From positions 1-64,000 of the forward strand of contig CALIYX010000030.1 of assembly GCA_938049335.1 (NCBI GenBank): DNA of 64,000 nucleotides, written 5' to 3'. The position numbers were made by a program, and so were the translations under genes. Below, piece after piece: positions 8,155 through 17,777 of the stretch. Position 1 is the stretch's first letter; every line of letters starts with the position of its first letter. The notes under the pieces are model-generated. The model was not told the origin of the DNA, ran no database searches, and worked only from the letters and a program-made list of their open reading frames with translations. The DNA is from an uncultured Clostridia bacterium. Its GTDB lineage: Bacteria; Bacillota; Clostridia; Peptostreptococcales; Anaerovoracaceae.

Positions 8155-10542
8155 TTACTTCTTCTTCATGCGCACAATGGTTACGCCTTCGCCGCCATCG
8201 TTATATGAAGCAGCGCCAAAGGAATCGACATACTTCTTTCGCTTCAGCATTTGCCTGATTCCATCCTTGAGTATTCCTCCGCCTCTGCCGTGGATTATTG
8301 AAGCCATATCTAGACCTGCCATATAGACATCATCTAGGTACTTCTCCACATCCGCAAGAGCATCATCTAGGTTCTTACCCATGACATTTATGCTAGCAGA
8401 AACGCTTGATGACTTTGACCTCAAAAGTGAACCGTACTTGCTTGAGCTCTTAGCCTGTGGCTTTCTGTCCTTACCCTCGTTGATGAGCATAAGGTCTTGC
8501 AGTCTCGCCTTTACCTTGAGTGCTCCGATGTTTATCATCAGATTGCCCTTCTCGTCTGGCAGGCTCAAAATAGTTCCATTTTGCCCTATGGTTAACAGCT
8601 TAACCCTATCTCCAATCTTCAAAGTATCAGCTGAAACTGGCTCGCTGTTCACCTGCTTTACGACTTTCTCTGAAACCAGATCCTCAGCCTCATTTATCTT
8701 GCGCCTGCTCTTTTCTAGAGCTCCTGTGTTAAGGTTTGTATGAGCACCTGACTTTTGCAACCTTCTAAGGTCTTTTTGCACGTCCTTGACAGCACTCTTT
8801 GTCTCCCTCAAAAGTTCCCTGGCTTCGCGCTTTGCTTCAGCTATTATATCTGCACGCTTTTCACTGAGCGCCTGCTCCTTTTCTTCGAGTTTTTTGAGTC
8901 TTTCCTCTATCTCAGCTCGCATGCTCTCTGCATCTAGTCTATCAGCAGCAGCCTTGCGTTTATCGTCTTCAATAGAGCTTATGACATTCTCAAATTCCAT
9001 GTCGCCGTGTTTGATATGCTCAGAGGCTCTTTCAATTACAGACTCAGAAAGACCGAGCTTCTTTGATATCTCAAAAGCATTTGACTTTCCTGGTACTCCT
9101 ATCAAAAGCCTATATGTAGGCGTTAGAGTCTCTACATCAAACTCCATAGCAGCGTTTTCGACACCACTTGTTGCCAGCGCATACTTCTTGAGCTCGTTAT
9201 AGTGAGTCGTCGCCATGGTCAAAGCTCCGCTATCATAGAAGCGCTCAAGTATTGCTATTGCAAGAGCTGCACCCTCAGTAGGATCTGTTCCTGCACCCAG
9301 CTCATCCACAAGAACAAGACTGTCGTAGCTTGCCTTATCTATAATGCTGACTATATTCTTCATGTGCGATGAGAAGGTTGAAAGACTCTGCTCTATGCTC
9401 TGTTCATCGCCTATGTCAGCAAAGACCTCTCCAAAAATTGGAAGCGTGCTCGCATGCGACGCCGGAATATGAAGTCCGCTCTGCGCCATCATCACAAGAA
9501 GCCCCGCCGTCTTTAGACTGACAGTCTTACCTCCTGTGTTAGGCCCAGTAATTATAAGCGTTCTATAGTCTCCACCAATTTTTATGTCAATCGGAACCGC
9601 CTTCTTATATTCTATCAAAGGATGCCTTGCGGATATCAGTCTAAGCTCTCCATCTACATCTATCTTAGGCTCGCTTGCGTGCATCTTACACGAAAGCTTT
9701 CCCTTTGCCATGATAAAATCTAGCTTGGTTAGAAGCTCCAAATTGCTTCTTATCTCCCTATAGTGCTCTGCCACTCTAGAGCTTAGCTCTGCTAGGATTC
9801 TTGCAATCTCTAGCTGCTCTTCAACCTCAAGTTCACGTAGCTTGTTGTTAAGTTCAACAACGCCCTGCGGCTCTATGAAAAGAGTTGCCCCGCCCTTTGA
9901 TTGGTCATGCACCATACCTGGAAAGAAGGAGCGATACTCCTGCTTAACTGGAATTACGTACCTTCCATCTCTCATGGTCACAATCGCATCTTGAAGATAG
10001 GTCTTGTTGCTCGATGAGGTGATGATTCTCGACAGCTTGTTTTTTATCGCCTGGTTTTGCTGGTGGATGCTTCTTCTAATATCCTTGAGCTTTGGCGATG
10101 CGTTATCAGCCATCTCATCCTCAGTCAAAATACACCTTGAAATCTCTTTTTCGAGCGCAGTAAACTCAACGATTAGACCAACCATCTCGCCTATATACTT
10201 TAGCTCAGGAAGCGCATCATCGTGCATAAAAGCAACAACCTCAGAGCTTATACCAAGCACGTTTTGTACCTCAAGGAGCTGTCTCATAGTCAGAGAACCA
10301 CCCTTTTTGGCTAGCAAAAGTGCTTCTCGGATATCGTAAATTCCCCCAGTAGGAAGCGGGCCTTTACGCACAATAAGGTCAACCGCTTCCGTGGTCGACC
10401 TTAATTCCTCTTTGATTATTTTTTCGCTAGTAAGAGGAGTCAGTTCATCCGCTAGCTTTGCGGACGCGGCAGATCCCATCTCACGCTTCAATTGCGCAAT
10501 TATTTTTCTATATTCTAATGTTTCTAGCGCCTTTTGATTCAT
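8155..10542 (-). CDS. mutS2: endonuclease MutS2
   Basis: 795 residues. It has the MutS core/clamp region, Walker A GPNTGGKT at 333-340, Walker B LVLVDELGAGTDPTEG near 410, a long coiled coil at about 515-600 and a C-terminal Smr domain with HGRGGGIL. The family acts on branched DNA and recombination intermediates, and has a role at collided ribosomes in Bacillus. The Smr entry motif reads INVMGK rather than LDLRG; a similar change occurs in clostridial homologues as I recall, so nuclease activity should not be assumed. The start overlaps the zapA stop by 4 bases (ATGA). Confidence 0.96.
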   Translation of the reverse strand: MNQKALETLEYRKIIAQLKREMGSAASAKLADELTPLTSEKIIKEELRSTTEAVDLIVRKGPLPTGGIYDIREALLLAKKGGSLTMRQLLEVQNVLGISSEVVAFMHDDALPELKYIGEMVGLIVEFTALEKEISRCILTEDEMADNASPKLKDIRRSIHQQNQAIKNKLSRIITSSSNKTYLQDAIVTMRDGRYVIPVKQEYRSFFPGMVHDQSKGGATLFIEPQGVVELNNKLRELEVEEQLEIARILAELSSRVAEHYREIRSNLELLTKLDFIMAKGKLSCKMHASEPKIDVDGELRLISARHPLIEYKKAVPIDIKIGGDYRTLIITGPNTGGKTVSLKTAGLLVMMAQSGLHIPASHASTLPIFGEVFADIGDEQSIEQSLSTFSSHMKNIVSIIDKASYDSLVLVDELGAGTDPTEGAALAIAILERFYDSGALTMATTHYNELKKYALATSGVENAAMEFDVETLTPTYRLLIGVPGKSNAFEISKKLGLSESVIERASEHIKHGDMEFENVISSIEDDKRKAAADRLDAESMRAEIEERLKKLEEKEQALSEKRADIIAEAKREARELLRETKSAVKDVQKDLRRLQKSGAHTNLNTGALEKSRRKINEAEDLVSEKVVKQVNSEPVSADTLKIGDRVKLLTIGQNGTILSLPDEKGNLMINIGALKVKARLQDLMLINEGKDRKPQAKSSSKYGSLLRSKSSSVSASINVMGKNLDDALADVEKYLDDVYMAGLDMASIIHGRGGGILKDGIRQMLKRKKYVDSFGAASYNDGGEGVTIVRMKKK

Positions 10543-11000
10543 TTCTTCGCCTTAAGTTTATCGAGCTCGTTCTTGAGCTTTATGTTCTCCATCTGAAGAT
10601 CAAAGAAGCTGTTCTCGTACTCGCTGCACTTGTCACGTAGCTCCTTCATTCTTGCTGCATCGTCTTTGATTCTGCCCTGAAGTTCGCTCACATTTTCCTT
10701 ATTGTTCTGTGAGCTCTTCTTTGACTGTTCCCACATCTGCATGTAGTACTTCATCTCTTCCTTGAGCTTTTCATTATCAGCTCTGAGTCTTTCTACCTCG
10801 TCCCTTGCAAGCATAAGCTCTTCCGTAATGTTTACGGCTGCAAGAAGTGCCACTGAGCCATTTGCATTGTCAAGACCAGCCTTGCCTATGATGTTCATCT
10901 GCTCATCAACATGCCCAGCAATTTTCTGGATAACCTCTTCACTGTAGTCTCCGGCAATCGTATAAACCTGATTATAAATTTTTACATCTACCTTGCTCAT
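10539..11000 (-). CDS. zapA: ZapA-type FtsZ-associated protein with extended coiled coil
   Basis: 153 residues. The N-terminal ~90 residues match ZapA (KIYNQVYTIAGDYSEEVIQ, ALLAAVNITEEL), which bundles FtsZ filaments at midcell. The remainder is a highly charged coiled coil (KNELDKLKAKK end) that makes it longer than typical ~100-residue ZapA. Location between pheT and mutS2 is the usual Firmicute context. The stop overlaps the mutS2 start. Confidence 0.88.
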   Translation of the reverse strand: MSKVDVKIYNQVYTIAGDYSEEVIQKIAGHVDEQMNIIGKAGLDNANGSVALLAAVNITEELMLARDEVERLRADNEKLKEEMKYYMQMWEQSKKSSQNNKENVSELQGRIKDDAARMKELRDKCSEYENSFFDLQMENIKLKNELDKLKAKK

Positions 11001-11030
11001 TTTGACCTCCTCGGGCAGAACTCAGGATTT

Positions 11031-13484
11031 CTAATTATCTCTGATGCTCGCACCCAGATTATTCTTTAGTGCTTCTACAACCTTTGCGTGCGCTTCTTCT
11101 GTCTCGACATCGGTAAGAGTTCTATCGTCATGTCTATATGTCAAGCTATATGCGACGCTCTTCTTACCAGCTCCTACCTGTATTCCTCTATAAATATCGA
11201 AGAGCTTAATGCTTCTCAGAATTTCAGTACCCGCTTCCTTGATTATCTTTTCTATCTCGGCAACTGGAGTGCTTTCGCTAACTACCATAGCGATGTCTCT
11301 TGATGTTGATGGATACTTTGGTGGCTTAGAGTACTGAATTTCTCTACTTGAGAACTCAATCAGTCTATCTAGGAAGAACTCTCCGCAGTAAACCTTATCA
11401 CCTATTCCGTAGTTTGATGCAACATCAGGATGAACCTCACCCATGATTCCAAGTTCAACTTCCTCGCCCTTTTCTGTCACCTTAACAACTCTTGCGCATC
11501 TGCCTGGGTGGTAAATTCCATACTCTGACTCTGCTATATAGCTTACATCCTTGATGCCCATCATATCAAACATGCACTCTACCATTCCCTTTAGAGTGAA
11601 GAAGCTCTCGTCCTTACCGTAAACTCCAATTGAAAGGTCAAAGCTCTCATCTGGAAGTCCCTCAGGCTGAATGTAGTTCTTGCTGAAAACCTTGCCTATC
11701 TCAAAGGCTCTAACACCCTCTACACTTCTGCTATAGTTTCTTGCTAGAACCTCAAGCATGCCTGGTGTAAGTATGGTTCTCATAGCAGCTGTATCTTCTC
11801 CCATAGGATTTAGGATATCTACTGTATCTCTCTCCCATGACTCTTCGTCTATTCTGCAAGCATCAAAGATCTTCTGATTAATGAATGAGAATGTCTGAAT
11901 TTCATCAGCACCCATTGCACAAAGCAGATCTCTAAGCTTTCTTCTCGTCTCCCAGCTCAAGCTGTTCTCAGCCTTGACATCTAACTTAGGAAGTGTATTA
12001 GGAAGGTTGTCATAGCCGTACATTCTGGCAATTTCCTCTACAAAGTCAACTTCCTTAAGTACATCCTGACGAACGGTTGGAACCGTAACTATCATATCGT
12101 CTCCAGTTCCCTGAACCTTCATCTCTAGGGACTCAAGTATAGCTACCATCTCTTCCCTAGAAAGCTCCGTTCCAAGAACCTTGTTTATTCTGCTAACTCT
12201 CGCGCTAACTACCTGTGGATGCTCTGGACTCTTATAGATATCAACTGAACCCTCTAGCACCTTACCGTAGCCTAGCTCATCTATCAAAGCGCAAACTCTG
12301 TCAGCTGCAGCCTCGCAGAGGTTAGGATCTATGCCCTTCTCATATCTTCCCGAAGCTTCTGTTCTAAGTCCTAGCTTCTTGGACGTCTGCCTTACTGAAG
12401 AGCCAACAAAGTTAGCTGACTCAAGAACCACAGTCTCAGTGTCTGACTTAATCTCTGAATCGAGTCCGCCCATAACACCTGCTACAGCTACCGGTCCATT
12501 TGCATCGTTTATCATAAGCATCGAATCATCTAAGCTTCTCTCAACTCCGTCAAGAGTTGTAAACTTTGATCCTTCCTCTGCGACATCTACAACGATCTTT
12601 CCACCTGCTAGACTTCTGATATCAAAAGCATGTAGCGGCTGACCGTACTCCATCATTACGAAGTTTGTGATGTCGACAATGTTGTTGATAGGTCTCATTC
12701 CCGCTGCTATAAGCTTCTTCTGAAGCCACCAAGGCGACTGTTCTATCTTAACATCTTTGATTACTCTTGCTGTGTAGCGCTTACAAAGATCGCTCTTAAC
12801 CTCAACCTGTATGTAGTCTGATGACTTCTCTGTCAAAGTGTTGCAATCTGTCTTAGGGTATACAAGTTCTCCGCCGAATGTCGCTGCAGCTTCCCTTGCC
12901 ATACCTATCATTGAAAGGCAGTCAGGTCTGTTAGGTGTTATCTCAAAATCTACAACTCCATCCTTAAGCTCAAGCACCTCGTCGATGTTTTCTCCGAGCT
13001 TATCCTCATAGTCTCCTGAAAGAAGCCAGATTCCGTCCTTTGATATAAGAGGTGCACACTTATCAGCTATTCCAAGCTCCTGTGGTCCGCACATCATACC
13101 ATCAGACTTAACTCCTCTAAGCTCTCCTGCGCTTATCTTAACGCCACCCTCCTGCTTTGGTTGTCCGTGAAGAGGTCCTGGAACCACGCTTCCGTCAACT
13201 GCCACTGGGACATAGGCCCCAACATAGAGGTTACTTGCGCCTGTTACAATCTGAAGCTTTCCAAGCTTGCCTAGATCCATCTGGCAAACCACTAGCTTAT
13301 CAGCATCTGGGTGCTTATCTATGCTCAAAACCTTAGCAATCTTGACATTTTCAATGCCCTCACCAAGGTATGAGATTGTTTCTATATTTGATCCGCTCAT
13401 AATCATGCGGTCACAGAACTCCTTGTCCTGCGGCCACTTGTCGAGCTTAACATAATCCTTTATCCAATCTATTGAAACTAGCAT
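11031..13484 (-). CDS. pheT: phenylalanyl-tRNA synthetase beta subunit
   Basis: 817 residues, a normal bacterial PheT. In order: N-terminal tRNA-binding OB domain (residues ~40-155), B3/B4 editing domain with the VEITPNRPDCLS region, B5 domain, catalytic-like core (ETRRKLRDLLC onward) and the C-terminal anticodon-binding ferredoxin-like domain (KYPSTSRDIAMVV to the end). It forms the alpha2-beta2 enzyme with PheS, encoded 9 bases upstream. Confidence 0.97.
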   Translation of the reverse strand: MLVSIDWIKDYVKLDKWPQDKEFCDRMIMSGSNIETISYLGEGIENVKIAKVLSIDKHPDADKLVVCQMDLGKLGKLQIVTGASNLYVGAYVPVAVDGSVVPGPLHGQPKQEGGVKISAGELRGVKSDGMMCGPQELGIADKCAPLISKDGIWLLSGDYEDKLGENIDEVLELKDGVVDFEITPNRPDCLSMIGMAREAAATFGGELVYPKTDCNTLTEKSSDYIQVEVKSDLCKRYTARVIKDVKIEQSPWWLQKKLIAAGMRPINNIVDITNFVMMEYGQPLHAFDIRSLAGGKIVVDVAEEGSKFTTLDGVERSLDDSMLMINDANGPVAVAGVMGGLDSEIKSDTETVVLESANFVGSSVRQTSKKLGLRTEASGRYEKGIDPNLCEAAADRVCALIDELGYGKVLEGSVDIYKSPEHPQVVSARVSRINKVLGTELSREEMVAILESLEMKVQGTGDDMIVTVPTVRQDVLKEVDFVEEIARMYGYDNLPNTLPKLDVKAENSLSWETRRKLRDLLCAMGADEIQTFSFINQKIFDACRIDEESWERDTVDILNPMGEDTAAMRTILTPGMLEVLARNYSRSVEGVRAFEIGKVFSKNYIQPEGLPDESFDLSIGVYGKDESFFTLKGMVECMFDMMGIKDVSYIAESEYGIYHPGRCARVVKVTEKGEEVELGIMGEVHPDVASNYGIGDKVYCGEFFLDRLIEFSSREIQYSKPPKYPSTSRDIAMVVSESTPVAEIEKIIKEAGTEILRSIKLFDIYRGIQVGAGKKSVAYSLTYRHDDRTLTDVETEEAHAKVVEALKNNLGASIRDN

Positions 13485-13493
13485 CTGCGCCTC

Positions 13494-14516
13494 CTATTTG
13501 AACTGCTCAATGAATCTTGTATCGTTCTCATAGAGCAATCTTATATCGTCAATTCCATACTTAAGCATAGCGATTCTCTCTACGCCCATTCCGACAGCAA
13601 AGCCTGTGTACTTGTCCGTATCGATGCCGCCCGCCTCATGCACATGCGGATGTGTCATACCGCATCCGAGAATCTCAATCCAGCCGCTTCCTTTGCAGAC
13701 ATTGCAGCCCTTTCCGCCACATTTAAAGCAAGATACATCCATCTCAGCACTCGGCTCTGTAAATGGGAAGTGGTGAGGTCTGAACTTCGTCATGGTCTTA
13801 GGTCCAAAGAGTTTCTTTGCCATAAGGTCAAGAGTCCCCTTTAGGTCAGCCATGGTGATATCCTCTCCGACAACCATCATCTCTATCTGGTGGAATGTAT
13901 GTGAATGCGTTGCATCTGGTGTGTCGCATCTATAACATCTTCCTGGAATAACAATCATGTATGGAGGTGTTAACTCCTTCTCAGCTCTAATCTCTGCTGA
14001 AGATGTATGAGGTCTGATAACGATGTCCTTGCTTATGTAGAAGGTGTCGCTCATATCCCTTGCTGGGTGAGCCAGCGGAGCATTTAGTCCATCAAAGGTA
14101 TTAAATACCGTATCAATGTCTGGTCCCTCGTAAACCGAATATCCCATGCTGCGGAAGATATCAGTAATCTCCTCGATAACCTGAGTTACTGGGTGCTTAA
14201 CACCGATTTTCTCCTTTACACCTGGTTCGGTCACGTCTATAGTCTCAGCCGCAAGTTTCTCCTGCTTCACTCTCTCTTTGATTGCATTTGCTCTCTCCTC
14301 AAGCGCAGCAGCAATCTTCTCTTTTACTTCATTTGCAGCCTTACCGAGTTCCTTCTTCTCCTCTGGAGCAAGCCTTCCCATCGAACGCAGTACTTCTGTA
14401 ATTTGACCCTTTTTGCCCAAAAATCGAATTCTGATTTCCTCAGCTTCTTTTTCTGTGTTTGCAGCGCTAAGCTGCTCACGCGCTTCTTCGAGCATTTTCT
14501 TTAGTCTTTCCTGCAT
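13494..14516 (-). CDS. pheS: phenylalanyl-tRNA synthetase alpha subunit
   Basis: 340 residues. N-terminal coiled-coil arm (about 1-85) then the class II catalytic core: motif 2 region TFHQIEMMVV and motif 3 GFAVGMGVERIAML. Cysteine pairs in SCFKCGGKGCNVCKG form a Zn-ribbon-like loop seen in some PheS proteins. It charges tRNA-Phe with PheT. The start ATG 14516 is preceded by an AGAGG-like site. Only 33 bases separate it from the methyltransferase gene, leaving no room for a T-box. Confidence 0.97.
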   Translation of the reverse strand: MQERLKKMLEEAREQLSAANTEKEAEEIRIRFLGKKGQITEVLRSMGRLAPEEKKELGKAANEVKEKIAAALEERANAIKERVKQEKLAAETIDVTEPGVKEKIGVKHPVTQVIEEITDIFRSMGYSVYEGPDIDTVFNTFDGLNAPLAHPARDMSDTFYISKDIVIRPHTSSAEIRAEKELTPPYMIVIPGRCYRCDTPDATHSHTFHQIEMMVVGEDITMADLKGTLDLMAKKLFGPKTMTKFRPHHFPFTEPSAEMDVSCFKCGGKGCNVCKGSGWIEILGCGMTHPHVHEAGGIDTDKYTGFAVGMGVERIAMLKYGIDDIRLLYENDTRFIEQFK

Positions 14517-14549
14517 AGTTTAAACCTCTTTCATAATTTATTACACTGA

Positions 14550-15452
14550 TTACTCAGCTTGTTTTCTCTGTCTCATACTCTCGTACATGATTATTCCTGC
14601 AGATACTGCTGCATTGAGAGAGTCTATCTCTCCGCACATTGGTATCTTCACAATTTTGTCTGCGGCATCAAAGATTTCCTCTGAAACTCCGCCTCCCTCG
14701 TTTCCGATAACGAGAGCTATATCGCTATCTAGCTTCTCATCAAAGTAGTAGCTATCCGTATCAAAGCCAGTCGCTACAAGCGAAAGCTTATTTTCTCTCA
14801 CGAGCCTTAAAAGTTCCTCATTGCTATCTAGCCTGATGATAGGAACCCTGAATAGCGAGCCTGCAGCAGACCTTATAACCTTGGCGGAATATACATCGGC
14901 CGTTCCCTTCAAGACTATTACCGCCATGAATCCTGCCCCATCGCAGGTACGAATTATGGTTCCGATATTGCCAGGATCCTGAAGCCTATCTAGGACAATA
15001 ATGTTGTTGCTCCTATCACTTTGGATATTGCACGCATCACCTACATGTTCATTGGTAAAGCCAGAGCTTTCCGAAGTGCATTTCTCATGAAATGACCTAG
15101 CGTCTCCCAGTGTCTCAAAGCCTTGCATCTTAACTACTGCAATTATTTCTCTTCCGTTCTCTGTATCCTGAAGTTTATCAAAAAGATTTTCGTTTAAGAA
15201 GAAAACTTTAGCATCAGTCTTTTGCAAGTCCTCAGCCAGCTCTTGAGAAACATATGAGCTAAGCTCATATCCCTTCTCATTGCTATAGCAGATTAGAAGC
15301 TCTTTAATCTTCGCATTTGCTCCGAGAGCATCTCTCAAAATATTGCTGCCCTCGATTAAGTATTCCTGCTGCTTCTCCCTATATTTGTGCCTGAGTAGCT
15401 TCAGCCATGACTTGAATCTTTGGTTATCCGGCGATTCTATATAGTTTGACAT
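14550..15452 (-). CDS. TrmH/SpoU-family RNA 2'-O-ribose methyltransferase
   Basis: 300 residues. An N-terminal substrate-binding domain (SPDNQRFKSWLKLLRHKYRE) is followed by the SPOUT knot: motif 1 NIIVLDRLQDPGNIGTIIRT, motif 2 VIGNEGGGVSEE, motif 3 IPMCGEIDSLNAAVSAGI. It uses SAM to methylate a ribose in rRNA or tRNA; a 23S rRNA target is likely but not shown. An insert of about 30 residues near 130-150 (CTSESSGFTNEHVGDACN) is longer than usual. It is the first gene after the ftsZ terminator and may start the downstream string; it has AAGGA upstream. Confidence 0.9.
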   Translation of the reverse strand: MSNYIESPDNQRFKSWLKLLRHKYREKQQEYLIEGSNILRDALGANAKIKELLICYSNEKGYELSSYVSQELAEDLQKTDAKVFFLNENLFDKLQDTENGREIIAVVKMQGFETLGDARSFHEKCTSESSGFTNEHVGDACNIQSDRSNNIIVLDRLQDPGNIGTIIRTCDGAGFMAVIVLKGTADVYSAKVIRSAAGSLFRVPIIRLDSNEELLRLVRENKLSLVATGFDTDSYYFDEKLDSDIALVIGNEGGGVSEEIFDAADKIVKIPMCGEIDSLNAAVSAGIIMYESMRQRKQAE

Positions 15453-15472
15453 AATTATCCTTAAATCACGAA

Positions 15473-15493
15473 AAAGCCGGCAAGGCCGGCTTT
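15473..15493 (-). terminator. intrinsic terminator closing the dcw cluster after ftsZ
   Basis: A perfect 9-bp stem AAAGCCGGC/GCCGGCTTT with an AAG loop; on the minus strand it runs into T5. It lies between the ftsZ stop and the methyltransferase start. A-rich flanks on both sides may make it work in both directions. Confidence 0.88.
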
Positions 15494-15504
15494 ATATATT
15501 TTTT

Positions 15505-16638
15505 CTATTTCTTGAGAAAAGATGGAATTCCGAACAATGAATCCTCTTCTTCGTCTACAGATGGGCCTCTGTCAAAGATGTCTCCAAGAGTTACTTCTCT
15601 TCCTGTGAGTCCCTCTTCTGTCGTAACGCGCTTTTCGTCAAGACCTACGGTATTGCTTGCCGGTCTGAAGTCTACCTTATCCTGGCTCTTAGCAAAGCCT
15701 GTTGCAATTACCGTTATTGAAAGCTCATCTTCCATATCGTCACAAACAGCAGCACCGAAGATGAAGATTGCATCCTCGTCTACCTTCTCCTGAACCATCG
15801 ATGTCATCTCGTTAATCTCGAGCATTCCGAGGTTCTCTCTACCAGCGATGTATAGAAGAACAGCACCAGCGCCTGAGATTGTTGTCTCAAGCAATGGGCT
15901 CTCGATAGCCTGAGTTACTGCCTCAACAGCTCTGTTCTCACCGTTACCACGGCCAACACCCATGTGAGCTATGCCTCTATCTGTCATAACAGACTTAACG
16001 TCAGCAAAGTCAGTATTGATAATTGCGAAGTCAGAGATGATATCTGTGATACCCTGAACACCCTGACGAAGTACATCGTCTGCCTTGCCGAAAGCCTCAA
16101 TCATTGTTGTGCTCTTATCACTTATGTCGAGAAGCTTGTCGTTAGGAACTACTACTAGTGAGTCTACGAACTCCTTTAGGTAGCCTAGGCCCTGCTCAGC
16201 CTGCTTCATTCTCTTGCGACCCTCAAAGGTAAAAGGCTTAGTTACAACTGCAACTGTAAGAATTCCCATGTCCTTGGAAACCTTAGCGATAATAGGTGCA
16301 GCACCAGTTCCTGTTCCGCCACCCATACCAGCTGTGATGAATACCATATCGGCACCTTCTACAGCATTTGAAATAGCCTCTATAGTCTCCTGTGCAGACT
16401 CCTGACCCATTCTAGGATTTCCTCCTGCACCAAGACCTCTAGTAAGCTTCTCACCTATCTGGATCTTATTCTCAGCAGCACACTTATTAAGAGCCTGTCT
16501 ATCTGTGTTTACTGCGATAAACTGAACTCCCTTTAGCCCTGCTTCTATCATACGATTAACAGCGTTACAGCCGCCGCCACCGACTCCGATTACTTTGATT
16601 ACAGCGGAATTATCCTTTTCCGTTTCGAACTGCAGCAT
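15505..16638 (-). CDS. ftsZ: cell division GTPase FtsZ
   Basis: 377 residues. Tubulin signature GGGTGTG at 106-112, N-terminal [16 protein letters not shown]7 loop region with [11 protein letters not shown], and the conserved C-terminal tail IPSFLKK that binds FtsA/SepF-type anchors. It forms the Z ring. A strong site, AAGGAGG, precedes the ATG. It follows ftsQ directly with no ftsA between. The 104-base gap to ftsQ is the largest in the last third of the dcw cluster and could hold an extra promoter, but no consensus stands out. Confidence 0.98.
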   Translation of the reverse strand: MLQFETEKDNSAVIKVIGVGGGGCNAVNRMIEAGLKGVQFIAVNTDRQALNKCAAENKIQIGEKLTRGLGAGGNPRMGQESAQETIEAISNAVEGADMVFITAGMGGGTGTGAAPIIAKVSKDMGILTVAVVTKPFTFEGRKRMKQAEQGLGYLKEFVDSLVVVPNDKLLDISDKSTTMIEAFGKADDVLRQGVQGITDIISDFAIINTDFADVKSVMTDRGIAHMGVGRGNGENRAVEAVTQAIESPLLETTISGAGAVLLYIAGRENLGMLEINEMTSMVQEKVDEDAIFIFGAAVCDDMEDELSITVIATGFAKSQDKVDFRPASNTVGLDEKRVTTEEGLTGREVTLGDIFDRGPSVDEEEDSLFGIPSFLKK

Positions 16639-16742
16639 CTCAATGCCTCCTTACCTTGCAAATATACTCTAATTTTACCATATACGCCGCCCTTTTGCAC
16701 TCTTTTTCTTTGATAGAAAAGTGAATTTATGTAAATATTTTC

Positions 16743-17777
16743 TTAAGCGTCAATTTCTGGCGTGAAGGACATATAATCACTGCCTCCAACCTTGATTGTT
16801 CCCCTATTTATCTTATCGTTGAAGAGGTTATTTACGACCTTCTGCAGCTCCCCTCTTTGAATGGTTTGCATGAGCTCCTTAGGGGTTCCTTTGACAGAAA
16901 GAGTGTCATAAATATACGCTCTTATGAGAACCTTTGATACATCGATTTTTTTGAAGAAAAGGTCGCCCTTATTCATTGCCGAAAGCATCCTCAAAGTCAT
17001 CTTCAGCGCATCTGATTCCTCAACCTCAACCTTCTCTCCGATATTCATCTTGCTTATTGTAAGACCTGTCAAAAGCGTTACCTGAGGATCTACGGTTGCC
17101 TTTCTCAAAACTGTTCCATCTTCATCGATTACAACAAAGCTTTCGCCGTACACTATGGCCGCCGTCTGTCGTCTCTCCTTAACGCTTATGATAAGCTTGT
17201 CCGGAAGGCTTCTCTTTACGTAAATATCCTCAAAATATGGATTTCCCTTCAGGTTCTTTTTGATGTCAGAAAGTCCCGCATCAAAGATTAGATTAACACC
17301 TTTTTTTGCCTTTGCCATGGAAATGACCTCGGCATCTGTGTAATAGCTATTTCCTTCGACCGAGAAGCTCTTTATGTTGAAGTAGTTTGATTTTAGAAAT
17401 AAAAACACGCCAGTTCCTATACATAGGAGCACGACAAATCTCAGGAAGTAATGTTTCTTCCTGTGCTTTTTGCGCTGCCTTTCCACATGTTTGAGAGCGA
17501 TTCTGCGATATATCTCTTCGTCGAGTTCTTCTTCTGTAGTAATTTGCTTTTTCTCGGCATTATCACTCGCATTTTCACTAGGCTCAGTTTCAGCTTTTGC
17601 ACTTTCAGAGACCTCTGTCTCCTCCTCTACCTCATCTGAATTTTCTACTTGAGCTTCGGCATCTGCAGTGCCATCCTCTTTGTGCTCTTCCTCAAGCATT
17701 TCAAGTGCATCGTCACTTACATCTTCCCTCTTTTTTCCCTTGAATGCCTTGAGCTTACCCAATAAACCTTTTTTCAT
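16743..17777 (-). CDS. ftsQ: cell division protein FtsQ/DivIB
   Basis: 344 residues. A long acidic cytosolic N-terminus (about 1-110, Glu-rich), a basic stretch, one membrane segment (FVVLLCIGTGVFLFL), an extracellular POTRA domain (FNIKSFSVEGNSYYTDAEVI) and the FtsQ/DivIB beta domain. It acts with FtsL/DivIC at the septum. The start overlaps the murG stop by one base (TAATG). The acidic cytosolic extension is longer than in many homologues. Confidence 0.93.
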   Translation of the reverse strand: MKKGLLGKLKAFKGKKREDVSDDALEMLEEEHKEDGTADAEAQVENSDEVEEETEVSESAKAETEPSENASDNAEKKQITTEEELDEEIYRRIALKHVERQRKKHRKKHYFLRFVVLLCIGTGVFLFLKSNYFNIKSFSVEGNSYYTDAEVISMAKAKKGVNLIFDAGLSDIKKNLKGNPYFEDIYVKRSLPDKLIISVKERRQTAAIVYGESFVVIDEDGTVLRKATVDPQVTLLTGLTISKMNIGEKVEVEESDALKMTLRMLSAMNKGDLFFKKIDVSKVLIRAYIYDTLSVKGTPKELMQTIQRGELQKVVNNLFNDKINRGTIKVGGSDYMSFTPEIDA